Notes under the pieces: generated by a model
The model's database searches: none
Told to the model about the DNA's origin: nothing
Seen by the model: the letters and a program-made list of their open reading frames with translations, nothing else
Made by a program: the position numbers and the translations under genes
Shown: positions 54,613 to 63,990 of the stretch, one piece after another
Position numbering within the stretch: the stretch's first letter is position 1
How the letters are laid out: each line of letters begins with the position of its first letter
Assembly: GCF_905220705.1 (NCBI RefSeq)
Contig: NZ_CAJNAT010000003.1
Location: 310,001-374,000, forward strand
DNA length: 64,000 nucleotides
Reading direction: 5' to 3'
Source: Paraburkholderia domus
GTDB lineage: Bacteria > Pseudomonadota > Gammaproteobacteria > Burkholderiales > Burkholderiaceae

Positions 54613-57492
54613 TTACATATATAACTGCTTCTCGCGGTTCTCAAGATCGGCGTACCTTTTCTGCTGCTCGATAGCCCGATTCCAGAGGGCATCGGAAATC
54701 CTGAGGTTTGGCGTTGACGGCCCGCTATACAGCGATTCGTAGTTCACGCGGTTGGTGCCCGGCTCCACGCTCGCCCGCCAGACGGGCGTGCCGCCTATGC
54801 TGCGGATCTCCAGCTGGTTCGGCGCCGTCGAGACCGCGTACAAACCGTCCCGGAAAAGCCACGCAGCGTTGTTCGCGGTGAGCCAGGCGTTGATATGACT
54901 CACATCCTCCGGCTTGAGCTGAGTCTTCGATTGAAGAAAAGCGTCGCCGCTGCCCGAATAAGTCGTGCCAGGCAAGTCGGTCACGAACCGCGTGCTGCCT
55001 TTGGGCAGCGCTGAATCCTGATCCTGATAGAACTGGTAAAGCTGCTGTCGCGTACCGGAGGAATTATCCGGGAACAGGCTGCTTGGCGGTGGAGGCAGAA
55101 CCGTGTTTCCCTGTCCGTTCTCCAGTCGCCAGGACTGCCGTGCGGCAAGCTCGCCGTTAGTTGCCTGCGGTGGCGCGACGTAAGGTGTGAACGCGGAGAT
55201 TCCTTCGGTCAGCCATTTATGATCTTGGGCATGCTGCAGACCACCCGTATCGGGATCGTAGGCAAACACGCCGTTCATATCTGCCGGGTCCGACGGAATG
55301 CCGCCAATATAGGCATTGCCCTTCTCGTCGATACGCAAAACCTTGCTGTAGTCGCGCGCGGAATGAATGCGGCCATCGTCCCCCATCGAAAACTTATATT
55401 CGGAAGTGCTGGAATACGCCGAATCCACGGACGGATAGCTGTTGTCGTTGTAGAAGCTCAGCTTCGTCTCACCCTTGCCATCCTGATTATTGAAGAACGG
55501 CTTGATAAAGACAGCCCCGCGATAGTCTTCCCCTTTCGCCTGCTGGTTATCCAGATACTGTATTTTGTCGCGCGCCCGCTGGTAGAACTCGGCTGAAGCC
55601 ATGACTGGATTCTCCTTTGGAACGTTGCGCGATTTTCCGCCACTGTTAGCCTCCGACACAAACGATTTGTGATCGTCGTCCTTCCATATCGGGTCGTTCG
55701 GGGAGAAATGCGCTAGCTGCGGTTGTGCACCCGCTGTCCGGGTGTGATCGAAGATGTCCGACCGATAGTCGCGGTTGGCCACATAGGAACCGAGCTCGCC
55801 GTTCTCGAATTTGCGCCAGCCGCGCACCTGAGCATTATCGATGCGGCCCATCGCGGCCACTTCGCCTGCGCCCGACATGCGATCGCCTTTACCAAGGCTC
55901 GCATCGACATCGACCATTTTCGGGCTCGGCGCGACGTAGTATACGTAGCCGCTCTTTTGCGCGCCGGACGACAGCCGCTCGGTCGCGCTCAACCTGTCGC
56001 GAAACGTACCAAGATAGCCGGCGCCGTCTACGGCCCCCGGTCTCGCAGCTAACTGGAAGTTGTGCACATTCAGGTTGACGTTCTGCATTCTGGTGTCCTG
56101 CAGGTTGAATCCGTTCGCCTGTTTCATCTGCTCAGGCGTAACGTTCGATGGTCGATAGAATGCGTACGGTTGTGGGTCCGACATGGCATCCAGACCGCGC
56201 TTAAGCTCGTCATGCGATGGCCGACCAGGCTGGTCGAAATTCGGTGGCGGCAGGCTCACAGACGGAAGCGACAATGCATGCGCGCCCTGGAGCTCGTGAA
56301 CCTCGTAGGCATCGTCCAAAGCGTGGAACGACGCATTGCCAAGAGCAGAGCGCTGCGGGGCCGTCGCTTCGTAAGGCTGCCACGTACTCTCAGCATCGTA
56401 GGGGAACATATTCAAGCCGGAGACGCCCCCATGCTGGGGATAACCGTGCTCAATCAGATTATTCATCGCGGTGCTCATGTGCTGGAAATTCTGATAATCG
56501 AACGTCCCGTAGTTGGGGTCGTATATCTGGTATCGGTCGTTCTCATAGTTTTCCGAAGGATTGAGCCGTTGCACTATGATCAGATGACTTTCAACCATGG
56601 GAACGCCGTCGACGATACCGACGCCAGGAGGGTTACGGTAGTTGACTTCTACGGGCATCATCGTAGTTTGATAGCTTCCAAGACTATCGCCCGACGTGTG
56701 ACGCTCTCCAAACTCGTATGCCAACTGGTTGCGCAAATCGTCACCAGCCTTAAGGTCGTATTCACCGGGTCGCGCAACAAACCCAGGCACGTCGTCCGGG
56801 AGATTGTCCTGGTTGCGCTCCTGCATCCGGTTGAGTTCGGCGAGTGTCTGCTGCCTCGTTTGCGGATCGGCAAGACGATCACGCGTAAAGCTATTCACGT
56901 CCGCCAGATTCGACGCCCGCCCCGTCGCTATGTTGTAGAAGCCGGAAGTTACAAGGCCGGCACAATGATTCGGCAAGGCATGCGGGTCTTCTGCTGCCTG
57001 CTGCATGGCCGAGAAGCCGAGACCGTTATTTCCTGTCGAAGGACCAGCATACGCATCGAACGTTGGAGTCTTGTTGGGTTGGCTGGCCGTCGGCGGCGGG
57101 GGTGTCCTGCGAACTCGCTGCGATGCGTCTGAACTTTGCGCCTGGAGGTCTGCGTCGCTGGTTTCCCCCGCAGCCAGGACGGCGGCGGCTTCCTTTGCCG
57201 GCCCCTCTCCTGATCGAGCTTGCAGACCAGCGCGCAAGGCTGCTAGCCGCTCCGCTGTCGAGAAAGTGGACTTTGGCGCGGGTTCTCCAACCCGTGTCTG
57301 CGGGCCTGCGCTGCCTGCTTCGGCGCCGTCTGCCGCTGACGGTCCGAATGCGGGTCCTTGTTCTGGCGGCGTCCTCCCGTCTGCCGCGTTAGCATCGCGC
57401 CGTGCGGTTGTCGGCAGAGGATTCATCGAGCTGTCCAGGTCGTCAGGAAAAACTGGGGATCGAGCACTGCTAATACCGGAAGTCGTCATCAT
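54613..57492 (-). CDS. Toxin-like protein: C58-type cysteine protease-like domain plus LT-A/cholera-toxin-A1-type ADP-ribosyltransferase domain
   Basis: A 959-residue protein; start at the first of two ATGs after AAGGTGCA. Residues ~1-155 are Ser/Ala/Pro-rich, with no Sec signal. The next part has the spacing and motifs of YopT/AvrPphB (C58) proteases: C177 in NHCAGLVTSGFY, H303 in ESHLIIVQRL, D325 in YDPNYGTFDYQNF (Cys-His 126, His-Asp 22). Residues ~443-600 read like cholera toxin A1: FYRPS with R447, YLGTF (494-498), YYVAPSPKMVDVDASLG, then GEVAAMGRIDNAQVRGW with E544. The C-terminal ~350 residues match only the paralogue at 21954-24890. Both predicted activities suit an injected effector. 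It lies alone between ilvD and a cytochrome gene. Confidence 0.78.
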   Translation of the reverse strand: MMTTSGISSARSPVFPDDLDSSMNPLPTTARRDANAADGRTPPEQGPAFGPSAADGAEAGSAGPQTRVGEPAPKSTFSTAERLAALRAGLQARSGEGPAKEAAAVLAAGETSDADLQAQSSDASQRVRRTPPPPTASQPNKTPTFDAYAGPSTGNNGLGFSAMQQAAEDPHALPNHCAGLVTSGFYNIATGRASNLADVNSFTRDRLADPQTRQQTLAELNRMQERNQDNLPDDVPGFVARPGEYDLKAGDDLRNQLAYEFGERHTSGDSLGSYQTTMMPVEVNYRNPPGVGIVDGVPMVESHLIIVQRLNPSENYENDRYQIYDPNYGTFDYQNFQHMSTAMNNLIEHGYPQHGGVSGLNMFPYDAESTWQPYEATAPQRSALGNASFHALDDAYEVHELQGAHALSLPSVSLPPPNFDQPGRPSHDELKRGLDAMSDPQPYAFYRPSNVTPEQMKQANGFNLQDTRMQNVNLNVHNFQLAARPGAVDGAGYLGTFRDRLSATERLSSGAQKSGYVYYVAPSPKMVDVDASLGKGDRMSGAGEVAAMGRIDNAQVRGWRKFENGELGSYVANRDYRSDIFDHTRTAGAQPQLAHFSPNDPIWKDDDHKSFVSEANSGGKSRNVPKENPVMASAEFYQRARDKIQYLDNQQAKGEDYRGAVFIKPFFNNQDGKGETKLSFYNDNSYPSVDSAYSSTSEYKFSMGDDGRIHSARDYSKVLRIDEKGNAYIGGIPSDPADMNGVFAYDPDTGGLQHAQDHKWLTEGISAFTPYVAPPQATNGELAARQSWRLENGQGNTVLPPPPSSLFPDNSSGTRQQLYQFYQDQDSALPKGSTRFVTDLPGTTYSGSGDAFLQSKTQLKPEDVSHINAWLTANNAAWLFRDGLYAVSTAPNQLEIRSIGGTPVWRASVEPGTNRVNYESLYSGPSTPNLRISDALWNRAIEQQKRYADLENREKQLYM

Positions 57493-57645
57493 TGCACCTT
57501 GCGAAATCAAACATGAGGGTTGTCTGCGTGCGAAGGGTTGGCACAAGGGCCAATGACGATGAAACCAAGATTGCCCGCAATGCGGGTCGTACCATGCGAT
57601 AGTCGCTGAATCGCGCTTCCGTGGGAAAATCGCGCGGGCAGCAGA

Positions 57646-57685
57646 GGGCAGCACGGAAAACCGTGCTGCCCTTTCCTTTTATAAT
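57646..57685 (+). promoter_or_regulatory. Perfect hairpin with T-rich tail fused to a TATAAT box, upstream of the cytochrome c gene
   Basis: GGGCAGCACGG, loop AAAA, CCGTGCTGCCC is a perfect 11-bp stem followed by TTTCCTTT and TATAAT (57680-57685). As a plus-strand terminator it would isolate the cytochrome promoter from read-through; as DNA dyad it could be an operator. No -35 hexamer is recognisable at the right distance. Confidence 0.55.
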
Positions 57686-57727
57686 GCGTGCACCACGAGT
57701 CGGGCACCTGCACCGACGGAGACCATA

Positions 57728-58069
57728 ATGAAATCAATGTCGTATGCAGCGCTCGCAGCGGTCGGCGTGCTGAGCGCCACGTTAAGCGCCGGCAGCCCGG
57801 CGGCGCACGCAGAGGCCGCCGCCGGCCTCGCGCTTGCCCAGCAGAAGAACTGCATGAGCTGCCACTCGGTGACGCGTCCGTTCATGGGACCGGCGCTGCA
57901 TGACGTCGCCGCGAAATATGCTGGCCGCGAAGACGCCGCCACCTATCTGAAGCACAAAATTCTGGATGGCAGCACGGGGGTGTGGGGTTCGGTGCCGATG
58001 CCCGCGAATACGCAGCTCACGCCCGATCAGGCGGCTACGCTGGCGAGCTGGGTGATGACGCTCAAATGA
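57728..58069 (+). CDS. Periplasmic class I cytochrome c (c-551/c-552 type)
   Basis: A 113-residue electron carrier. The signal peptide MKSMSYAALAAVGVLSATLS...AAHA/EAA leads to a ~85-residue mature domain with heme attachment at CMSCH (QQKNCMSCHSVTRPFMGP) and the distal Met in WGSVPMPANTQLTPDQA. It ends LASWVMTLK as is usual. A second in-frame ATG after codon 4 is possible. It probably carries electrons to a terminal oxidase or peroxidase; the partner is not in the window. Confidence 0.93.
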   Translation: MKSMSYAALAAVGVLSATLSAGSPAAHAEAAAGLALAQQKNCMSCHSVTRPFMGPALHDVAAKYAGREDAATYLKHKILDGSTGVWGSVPMPANTQLTPDQAATLASWVMTLK

Positions 58070-58139
58070 TGACGTTCAAATGAACGCAGCTTGGTGAAAA
58101 TGGGGAGAGCGCCCGACGCAGGCGCGCGCCCTGCCATGA

Positions 58140-58835
58140 TCAAGCGCTGCCCGAGCGCCGCGCGATCTCCTGATCAACCGCTTCCTTTACCCAGCCGGTC
58201 AATTCGGTCTCCAGAGCCAGCGCCACTTCACGCGTGATCTGGTTGACGAGCCATGAAGTGTGATCCTGCAACGCGTCGCGGCAGCGTGCTTCGATGATGC
58301 CCCGCCCCTCGCCCGTCAGAAAGCCCGCGAACCGTCCACGAAGACGTTCTGCAATGACATCCGCATCGAGATTCGGGTGTGGCCGTGCAAGTACTTCGTG
58401 AGCGATATCCGGCGGCACGATCGCGCCTGCCTCGATCGGCGCATGCGGCTCAGCCCGATCGAAGACGCCCGCTGACGGCATAACGACCGGCTCATGCGCG
58501 TGCCGGTGATCGGCAGCGTGATGTGCCCTGGCGCGTTTTTTTGGATGAGCGGGTTCTGGCGGATGCGCGTGCTCTGCCGCATGCACGGGCTCCGATGCGG
58601 ACGCCGGCACCTCCGGCGCGCGCAACGTTTCCGGTGCAGATACCGCTTCTGGCGCAAGCATCGGCTCGTGCCTCGGTTCCGGCGCGAAGGCCGGTTCTTG
58701 CGCGGCCCCAGGATCGGACACCGGCCGCGTAGCCGGCGCCGCCGCGCCGCTCGGCGCATGGCGTACCTGGGCAAGATTGCCCGGTACGAGAATCTCGTGC
58801 AGAACTGGGATCGAACTATCGTCAGGATCGGGCAC
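58140..58835 (-). CDS. DUF2486 family protein
   Basis: A 231-residue protein of a family known from Burkholderia. The start is a GTG five bases after GGAGAG, giving PDPDDSSIPVLHEILVPGN, the conserved N-terminus. A central low-complexity region (~40-130) is full of Pro, Ala, Glu and His (APEPRHEPMLAPE, HAHEPVVMP) and may be disordered. The C-terminal ~70 residues are helical: DVIAERLRGRFAGFLTGEGR and LVNQITREVALALETELTGW. Always downstream of holC; function not known. Confidence 0.85.
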   Translation of the reverse strand: MPDPDDSSIPVLHEILVPGNLAQVRHAPSGAAAPATRPVSDPGAAQEPAFAPEPRHEPMLAPEAVSAPETLRAPEVPASASEPVHAAEHAHPPEPAHPKKRARAHHAADHRHAHEPVVMPSAGVFDRAEPHAPIEAGAIVPPDIAHEVLARPHPNLDADVIAERLRGRFAGFLTGEGRGIIEARCRDALQDHTSWLVNQITREVALALETELTGWVKEAVDQEIARRSGSA

Positions 58836-58928
58836 GTGCGCTCTCCGTGTTTGAGTCCAAGCTGAAGCAGCCCGCGTACGCGTCGAATCCATACGACAAA
58901 ACACCACGCGACGCGGTTGGAAAGAAAC

Positions 58929-59345
58929 CTAGCTGCCTTGCTTGTAGTTGTTCAAAGCATAGCCGCGATCACGATAGAAACGATAGCGTTCGCGGCCCGC
59001 CGCGAGTTCGTCGTGTGCGTTACCGACCACTTCCAGCAATCTTTCGAAGCGCGCGAATTGCGCGGGCACCGTGGCGCCGAGATTGAGCAGTACCTGATGG
59101 TGCGGCACATCGTCGAGGCTCGAAGCCAGCACGATCGGCGTTTGCGCGGCAAGCGGCGTGCCCGCCATGCAATGCGGCACGAAATCGAGTGGCGAGAAGG
59201 TCCACAACATTTCGTCGAAAGCCCGCAGGCGCTCGGGCTCGGCCAGCACGATGGTCGGCTGGCCCGCCTGATACGCCTTGCGGATCAGGCGGCACGCATA
59301 CAGCAGCGAATCGCCGACGTTCGAGTGAAAATCGATTCTCGTCAT
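58929..59345 (-). CDS. holC: DNA polymerase III chi subunit
   Basis: A 138-residue clamp-loader accessory that binds SSB. MTRIDFHSNVGDSLLYACRL starts the family domain; the ATG is chosen for the GGAG seven bases upstream (a GTG four codons earlier is open). FSPLDFVPHCMAGTPLAAQTP and FERLLEVVGNAHDELAAGRE, then RYRFYRDRGYALNNY, are conserved. Lies 52 bases after pepA in the usual pepA-holC order. Confidence 0.93.
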   Translation of the reverse strand: MTRIDFHSNVGDSLLYACRLIRKAYQAGQPTIVLAEPERLRAFDEMLWTFSPLDFVPHCMAGTPLAAQTPIVLASSLDDVPHHQVLLNLGATVPAQFARFERLLEVVGNAHDELAAGRERYRFYRDRGYALNNYKQGS

Positions 59346-59397
59346 CGGCGGCTCCACTTTGCGTCTGCAGCTACGCCCGCAACCTTACTGCAACGCG

Positions 59398-60924
59398 TCA
59401 TTGCGCAACGCGACCGTCCGCGGCCCTGTCGATCAGGAACTGCGCGAGCAACGGCACCGGTCGGCCGGTGGCGCCCTTGGCAGCGCCGCTCTTCCAGGCG
59501 ACGCCGGCGATGTCCAGGTGCGCCCACGGATACGCCTCGGTGAAGCGCGACAGGAAGCACGCCGCCGTCACACTGCCAGCCGGACGGCCGCCGATATTCG
59601 CGAGGTCCGCGAAATTCGACTTGAGCTGCTCCTGATACTCGTCGTCAAGCGGCATGCGCCATGTCGGGTCGGAAGCTTCACGCGATGCATCGAGCAGTTC
59701 GCCCGCCAGCGCGTCGTCTTTCGAGAACAGGCCGCTGTTGTGATGACCCAGCGCGATGATGCAGGCGCCCGTCAGCGTGGCGATGTCGATCACCGCTGCC
59801 GGCTTGAAGCGCTCGGCATAGGTCAGCGCGTCGCACAGGATCAGCCGGCCTTCGGCATCCGTGTTCAGCACTTCGATCGTCAGGCCCTTCATGCTCGTGA
59901 CGATGTCGCCCGGCTTGGTGGCGGTGGCCGACGGCATGTTCTCGACGGCCGGGATGATGCCGACCACGTTCATTTTCAGGCCCATTTCGGCGACGGCGCG
60001 CAACGTGCCCAGCACCGAACCGGCGCCGCACATGTCGTACTTCATCTCGTCCATGCCTTCGCCCGGCTTCAGCGAAATGCCGCCAGTATCGAACGTCACG
60101 CCCTTGCCGACCAGCACCACCGGCGCGGCTTTCGCGGCGCCACCCTGGTATTGCAGCACGATGAACTGAGCCGGTTCGACCGAGCCGGCCGTGACCGACA
60201 GGAACGAGCCCATCTTCAGCGCTTCGCACTGCTTTTCGCCGAGCACTTCGACCTTCAGCTTCCAGTCTTTGGCGAGCTTCTTCGCCGTGTTGGCAAGGTA
60301 AGTCGGCGTGCAGACGTTGCTTGGCAGGTTGCCGAGGTCGCGCGTCAGGTCCATGCCGTTGGCGAGTGCGGCGCCTTGCTTTGCAGCAAGCTTGGCGGTC
60401 TTCTCGTCACCGGTATTGACGCTGAACACGATGCGCTTCAAGGCGCGCGGCCCGTTCTCCGGCTTGCTCTTCATCTGCGTGAAGCGGTAGGTCAGCTCGC
60501 GCAGCGCGAGGATCGCGGTGCGCACGCCCCAATCCGCAGAGCGCTCGAGGATCGGCAGTTGAGCGAGCGTGAAGGTGACCTGGACGATCTTGGTGCCGAG
60601 CAGTGCGCGCCACGCAGCCCGCACGGCTTCGCCGTAGGCTTTCTGACTGAAAGCATCCTGCTTGCCGAGGCCGACCAGCAGCACGCGCGAGGCGCCGATG
60701 CCGGAGACTTCGTGCAGGAACAGCGTGGTGCCGGCCTTGCCGTCCATGTCGCCGGCCTTGATGATGCGGGTCAGGAGGCCCTTGGTGGCCACGTCGATCT
60801 CCAGCGCAGCGCCCGAGAGCGTTTGCGACTCGAACACACCGATTACGATGCAATCGGATTTCCCGGTCAGGAAACCGTTTGACGAGCCTTTGGTCCAATC
60901 ACAGGCTTTTATGCTAAAGTCCAT
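59398..60924 (-). CDS. pepA: Leucyl aminopeptidase
   Basis: A 508-residue M17 dimetal peptidase. The start ATG follows GAGGACAAGCGCG and gives [17 protein letters not shown]; 45 more codons are open upstream. Metal and catalytic motifs are [36 protein letters not shown] and [19 protein letters not shown], all intact. It trims N-terminal residues from peptides; in E. coli the same protein also acts in site-specific recombination. Divergent from lptF. Confidence 0.97.
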   Translation of the reverse strand: MDFSIKACDWTKGSSNGFLTGKSDCIVIGVFESQTLSGAALEIDVATKGLLTRIIKAGDMDGKAGTTLFLHEVSGIGASRVLLVGLGKQDAFSQKAYGEAVRAAWRALLGTKIVQVTFTLAQLPILERSADWGVRTAILALRELTYRFTQMKSKPENGPRALKRIVFSVNTGDEKTAKLAAKQGAALANGMDLTRDLGNLPSNVCTPTYLANTAKKLAKDWKLKVEVLGEKQCEALKMGSFLSVTAGSVEPAQFIVLQYQGGAAKAAPVVLVGKGVTFDTGGISLKPGEGMDEMKYDMCGAGSVLGTLRAVAEMGLKMNVVGIIPAVENMPSATATKPGDIVTSMKGLTIEVLNTDAEGRLILCDALTYAERFKPAAVIDIATLTGACIIALGHHNSGLFSKDDALAGELLDASREASDPTWRMPLDDEYQEQLKSNFADLANIGGRPAGSVTAACFLSRFTEAYPWAHLDIAGVAWKSGAAKGATGRPVPLLAQFLIDRAADGRVAQ

Positions 60925-61061
60925 CGCGCTTGTCCTCGGATAAAATCTGGGCTTAGGATGAAAGCCGCAATTATCCGCTATTTTTCCCGCGGCGGTTGCA
61001 TCAGAGGCGTGACGGGAACCAATCCGTGCGCTACTGAGAGCACCCCCTCTCATCATCAATA

Positions 61062-62159
61062 ATGATCTTCGAACGCTCCCTCCAGCGCGAACTCGCGTAT
61101 ACGGCTGGTGCCGTGTTCATGGTTCTCCTCACGCTCGTGCTGACGACGATGATGATCCGCATCGTCGGCTTCGCCGCTTCGGGCGAGATCGACCCGCGCG
61201 ACGTGCTGGTCCTGATCGGCCTGACCGTGATCGGCTACATAGCCATCATGCTCGTCGCGACCCTGTTCGTGTCGATCCTGTTCGTCCTGACCCGCTGGTA
61301 CAAAGACTCCGAGATGGTCGTCTGGCTCGCCTCGGGCGTCAGTCTGACCCGCTTCATCAAGCCGATCGGTATTTTCGCCACGCCGATCATCATTCTCATC
61401 ATGTTCTTCGTGTTCGTCGGCTGGCCGTGGTCGAACCAGCAGAGCAAGCTGATCCGCGCGCGCTTCCAGCAGCGCGACGAAGTCTCGCTGCTCGCGCCGG
61501 GTCAATTCCGTGAGTCGGCCACCAACCACCGCGTGTTCTTCATCGAGAAGATGTCGCCCGACCAGGCTCGCGTCGAGAACGTGTTCGTGACCAGCACCGA
61601 AAACGGCAAGGTCAACGTGGTCGTGTCAAAAACCGGCCACACCGAAACACACAAGAACGGCGACCGCTTCGTCGTGCTGGAAAACGGCCGCCGCTATGAC
61701 GGCGAACCGGGACATCCGGATTTCCGCATCATGGAATTCGAACGCTATGGCCTGAAGATCCAGAGCCAGCCGGTCGTCAATACGCCGACTACCACCGGCT
61801 TGCCTACGCTTACGCTCCTGCGCAACCCCACTGACGACAATCTCGCCGAATTCGCCTGGCGCGCGGGCCTGCCGCTGATCGCGATCAACCTGATGCTGCT
61901 GGCGATTCCGCTTGCGCACCAGAACCCGCGGCGCAGCCGCACGATCAATCTGGTGATGGCCGTCCTGATCTATCTGACGTACTCGAATCTGCTGAACGTG
62001 GTGCAGTCATGGATCGAGCAGGGCAAGATGTCGTTCGGAGTTGGGCTGGTTGGCCTGCACATCATTGTGGCGGTAATCGTCGCATTCATCTTCTGGCTGC
62101 GCGTGCGCAACCGGCCGCTATTCACGCGGGCGATGTTCAACCGTTCGCAGGGGGCCTGA
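61062..62159 (+). CDS. lptF: LPS export ABC transporter permease LptF
   Basis: A 365-residue inner-membrane protein. The start [20 protein letters not shown] is the family's; six transmembrane helices (three at each end) enclose a periplasmic beta-jellyroll (~130-260; [20 protein letters not shown]) that hands LPS to LptC. The cytoplasmic coupling helix [16 protein letters not shown] is conserved. With LptG and the ATPase LptB (not in the window) it extracts lipopolysaccharide from the inner membrane. LptG follows after three bases. Confidence 0.95.
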   Translation: MIFERSLQRELAYTAGAVFMVLLTLVLTTMMIRIVGFAASGEIDPRDVLVLIGLTVIGYIAIMLVATLFVSILFVLTRWYKDSEMVVWLASGVSLTRFIKPIGIFATPIIILIMFFVFVGWPWSNQQSKLIRARFQQRDEVSLLAPGQFRESATNHRVFFIEKMSPDQARVENVFVTSTENGKVNVVVSKTGHTETHKNGDRFVVLENGRRYDGEPGHPDFRIMEFERYGLKIQSQPVVNTPTTTGLPTLTLLRNPTDDNLAEFAWRAGLPLIAINLMLLAIPLAHQNPRRSRTINLVMAVLIYLTYSNLLNVVQSWIEQGKMSFGVGLVGLHIIVAVIVAFIFWLRVRNRPLFTRAMFNRSQGA

Positions 62160-62162
62160 CCG

Positions 62163-63311
62163 ATGCGCATCTATGAAAGGTACTTCGCGCGTCAGATCTA
62201 TCTCACGTTCGTCTTTATTCTGTTCGCGTTTTCGGGTCTGTTCTTCTTCTTCGACCTGATCAACGAACTGAACTCTGTCGGCCACGGCAACTACAAGTTC
62301 CAGTACGCGGTGCTGCGCGTCGCGCTGCAAACACCGTCGCGCTTCTACGAAATCATTCCGGTCGCTGCGTTGATCAGCGCGATCTACGTGTTCGCGCAAA
62401 TGGCGGCGAACTCCGAGTACACGATTTTTCGCGTGTCCGGCCTCGCCACCAATCAGGCACTGCGCTCGCTCATGAAGATCGGCATTCCGCTGGTGTTCCT
62501 GACTTACCTGATCGGCGAAGTGGTCGGCCCGTACACGGATCAGTTGTCGGAACGCGTGCGGCTCGAGGCATTGGGGTCGTCGGTATCGACCAACTTCGAG
62601 TCGGGCGTCTGGGTGAAAGACACGCTCACCGCGCGAGCGGACGGCGAGCAGGTGACGCGCTTCGTGAACGTCGGCGAATTGAAGCCCGACGCGACGATCA
62701 GCAACGTGCGTATTTACGAATTCGATTCGAAGTTCCGCCTCTCGAATGTACGTACCGCTCAAAGCGGCACGTACAAGCCGCCAGGTCATTGGCAGCTGAC
62801 TGGCGTGACGGACACGCAACTGATCGACGTGCCCCCTCCCCCGGGCACGCCGACCGACGCGTTGAATCCGGTGTACCGTGCGAACCAGGTGGCGTTGCCG
62901 GAGTATTCGTTGCGCTCGGAACTGACGCCACAGATCTTGTCGGTGCTGCTGGTATCGCCGGATCGGATGTCGATGTTCAATCTGTTCCGCTACATTCAGC
63001 ACTTGACCGAGAATCATCAGGACACGCAGCGATATGAAATCGCGCTGTGGCGCAAGCTGCTGTATCCGTTTGCGGTGTTCGTGATGCTGGTGCTGTCACT
63101 GCCGTTTGCGTATCTGCATACGCGCGCCGGCGTGGTGGGTGTGAAGGTTTTCGGCGGGATTATGCTGGGGATGAGTTTCCAGCTGTTCAACACGCTGTTC
63201 TCGCATATCGGCACGTTGAATACATGGCCCGCGCCGTTGACCGCGGCTACGCCTGGGCTCGTTTATCTCGTGCTCGGCCTGGTCGGGTTGAAGTGGGTTG
63301 ATCGCCATTAG
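62163..63311 (+). CDS. lptG: LPS export ABC transporter permease LptG
   Basis: A 382-residue partner of LptF with the same layout: MRIYERYFARQIYLTFVFIL, coupling helix segment NSEYTIFRVSGLATNQALRS, periplasmic jellyroll ~135-290 and three C-terminal helices including AYLHTRAGVVGVKVFGGIML. Three bases separate it from lptF, so translation is coupled. Codon use drifts toward T and G in third positions over the last third, ahead of the chelatase gene. Confidence 0.95.
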   Translation: MRIYERYFARQIYLTFVFILFAFSGLFFFFDLINELNSVGHGNYKFQYAVLRVALQTPSRFYEIIPVAALISAIYVFAQMAANSEYTIFRVSGLATNQALRSLMKIGIPLVFLTYLIGEVVGPYTDQLSERVRLEALGSSVSTNFESGVWVKDTLTARADGEQVTRFVNVGELKPDATISNVRIYEFDSKFRLSNVRTAQSGTYKPPGHWQLTGVTDTQLIDVPPPPGTPTDALNPVYRANQVALPEYSLRSELTPQILSVLLVSPDRMSMFNLFRYIQHLTENHQDTQRYEIALWRKLLYPFAVFVMLVLSLPFAYLHTRAGVVGVKVFGGIMLGMSFQLFNTLFSHIGTLNTWPAPLTAATPGLVYLVLGLVGLKWVDRH

Positions 63312-63322
63312 GAGCCTGGTTT

Positions 63323-63703
63323 ATGGCTACACATGGGATTGTTCTGTTTGGGCATGGCGCAAGGGATGTGCGGTGGCGTGAGCCGTTTGAGAGGCTAGCT
63401 GAGAAGGTTCGCGCTGCGCGCGGCTCTGATGCTGACGCTGGGCCGGTTTTGTTGGCTTTTCTTGAGTTGATGGAGCCGGATTTGCCTACAGCTGTGGGGG
63501 TTCTTGTCTCCGACGGGTGCTCTGTTGTGACTGTTGTGCCTGTGTTTTTTGGGCAAGGCGGGCATATTCGCAGAGATCTGCCGGAGGTTATCGCGCGGTG
63601 TCGTGGGTTGCATCCTTCTGTCGAGATTAAGTGCGCTGTCGCGGTTGGTGAGGATGAGGGTGTGTTGGACGCTGTTGCTGAGTATTGCCTTCGGCAGGTT
63701 TGA
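63323..63703 (+). CDS. cbiX: CbiX/SirB-type chelatase, short single-domain form
   Basis: A 126-residue class II chelatase. The metal-binding His is in GIVLFGHGARDVRW at the N-terminus, and the second metal-site region VTVVPVFFGQGGHIRRDLPE holds the later His. The short single-domain size resembles archaeal CbiX-S and bacterial SirB-like halves, which insert Co2+ or Fe2+ into sirohydrochlorin as a dimer. It lies after lptG but is metabolically linked to the B12 genes at 36-47 kb. Codon use is markedly unlike its neighbours: GCT, GTT, GGG, TTG and CTT dominate. Confidence 0.85.
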   Translation: MATHGIVLFGHGARDVRWREPFERLAEKVRAARGSDADAGPVLLAFLELMEPDLPTAVGVLVSDGCSVVTVVPVFFGQGGHIRRDLPEVIARCRGLHPSVEIKCAVAVGEDEGVLDAVAEYCLRQV

Positions 63704-63797
63704 TTTCTGTTTTTTGCCCTCGCGATGCTTTGGTTTTATACCTGCGGTGTTGGTCTTTTCTTCTTTTCTCTGTCTGCGCGACGCTCTTTGTCTGCGT

Positions 63798-63990
63798 GCC
63801 TACGGCGTTGGCCTTTCCTTGATTTCTTAGTGGTCTATTAGCGTTGCCCCTGTGCGGGGCGGCACCTACTTCTCTTTGCTGCTGCAAAGAGAAGTAGGCA
63901 AGAGAAAGCAGCTCAAACCGCCAATTCTTAAGCGGGTCCCCCGCACAGCCACGGTAGTGGTGCATCTGGAATCTGTGTTCTCGCACATTC
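63798..63990 (+). repeat. Dispersed structured repeat, copy C
   Basis: Nearly identical to copy A from TTCCTTGATTTCTTAGTGG through TCTCGCACATTC; the stem-loop at 63865-63898 has exactly the same 15-bp arms and TGCT loop. It starts ~95 bases after the cbiX stop, in the same sense, and may continue past the window edge. The 63704-63797 stretch before it is T/G-rich and shows scattered similarity to the DNA just after the glk/hexR stop. Confidence 0.92.

Noticed and set aside
63627..63986. Minus-strand frame through repeat copy C encoding REVGAAPHRGNANRPLRNQG
   Set aside because: The same peptide appears in antisense frames of copies A and B because the DNA is repeated; frames start and stop differently in each copy, and the hairpin covariation argues for a non-coding element.
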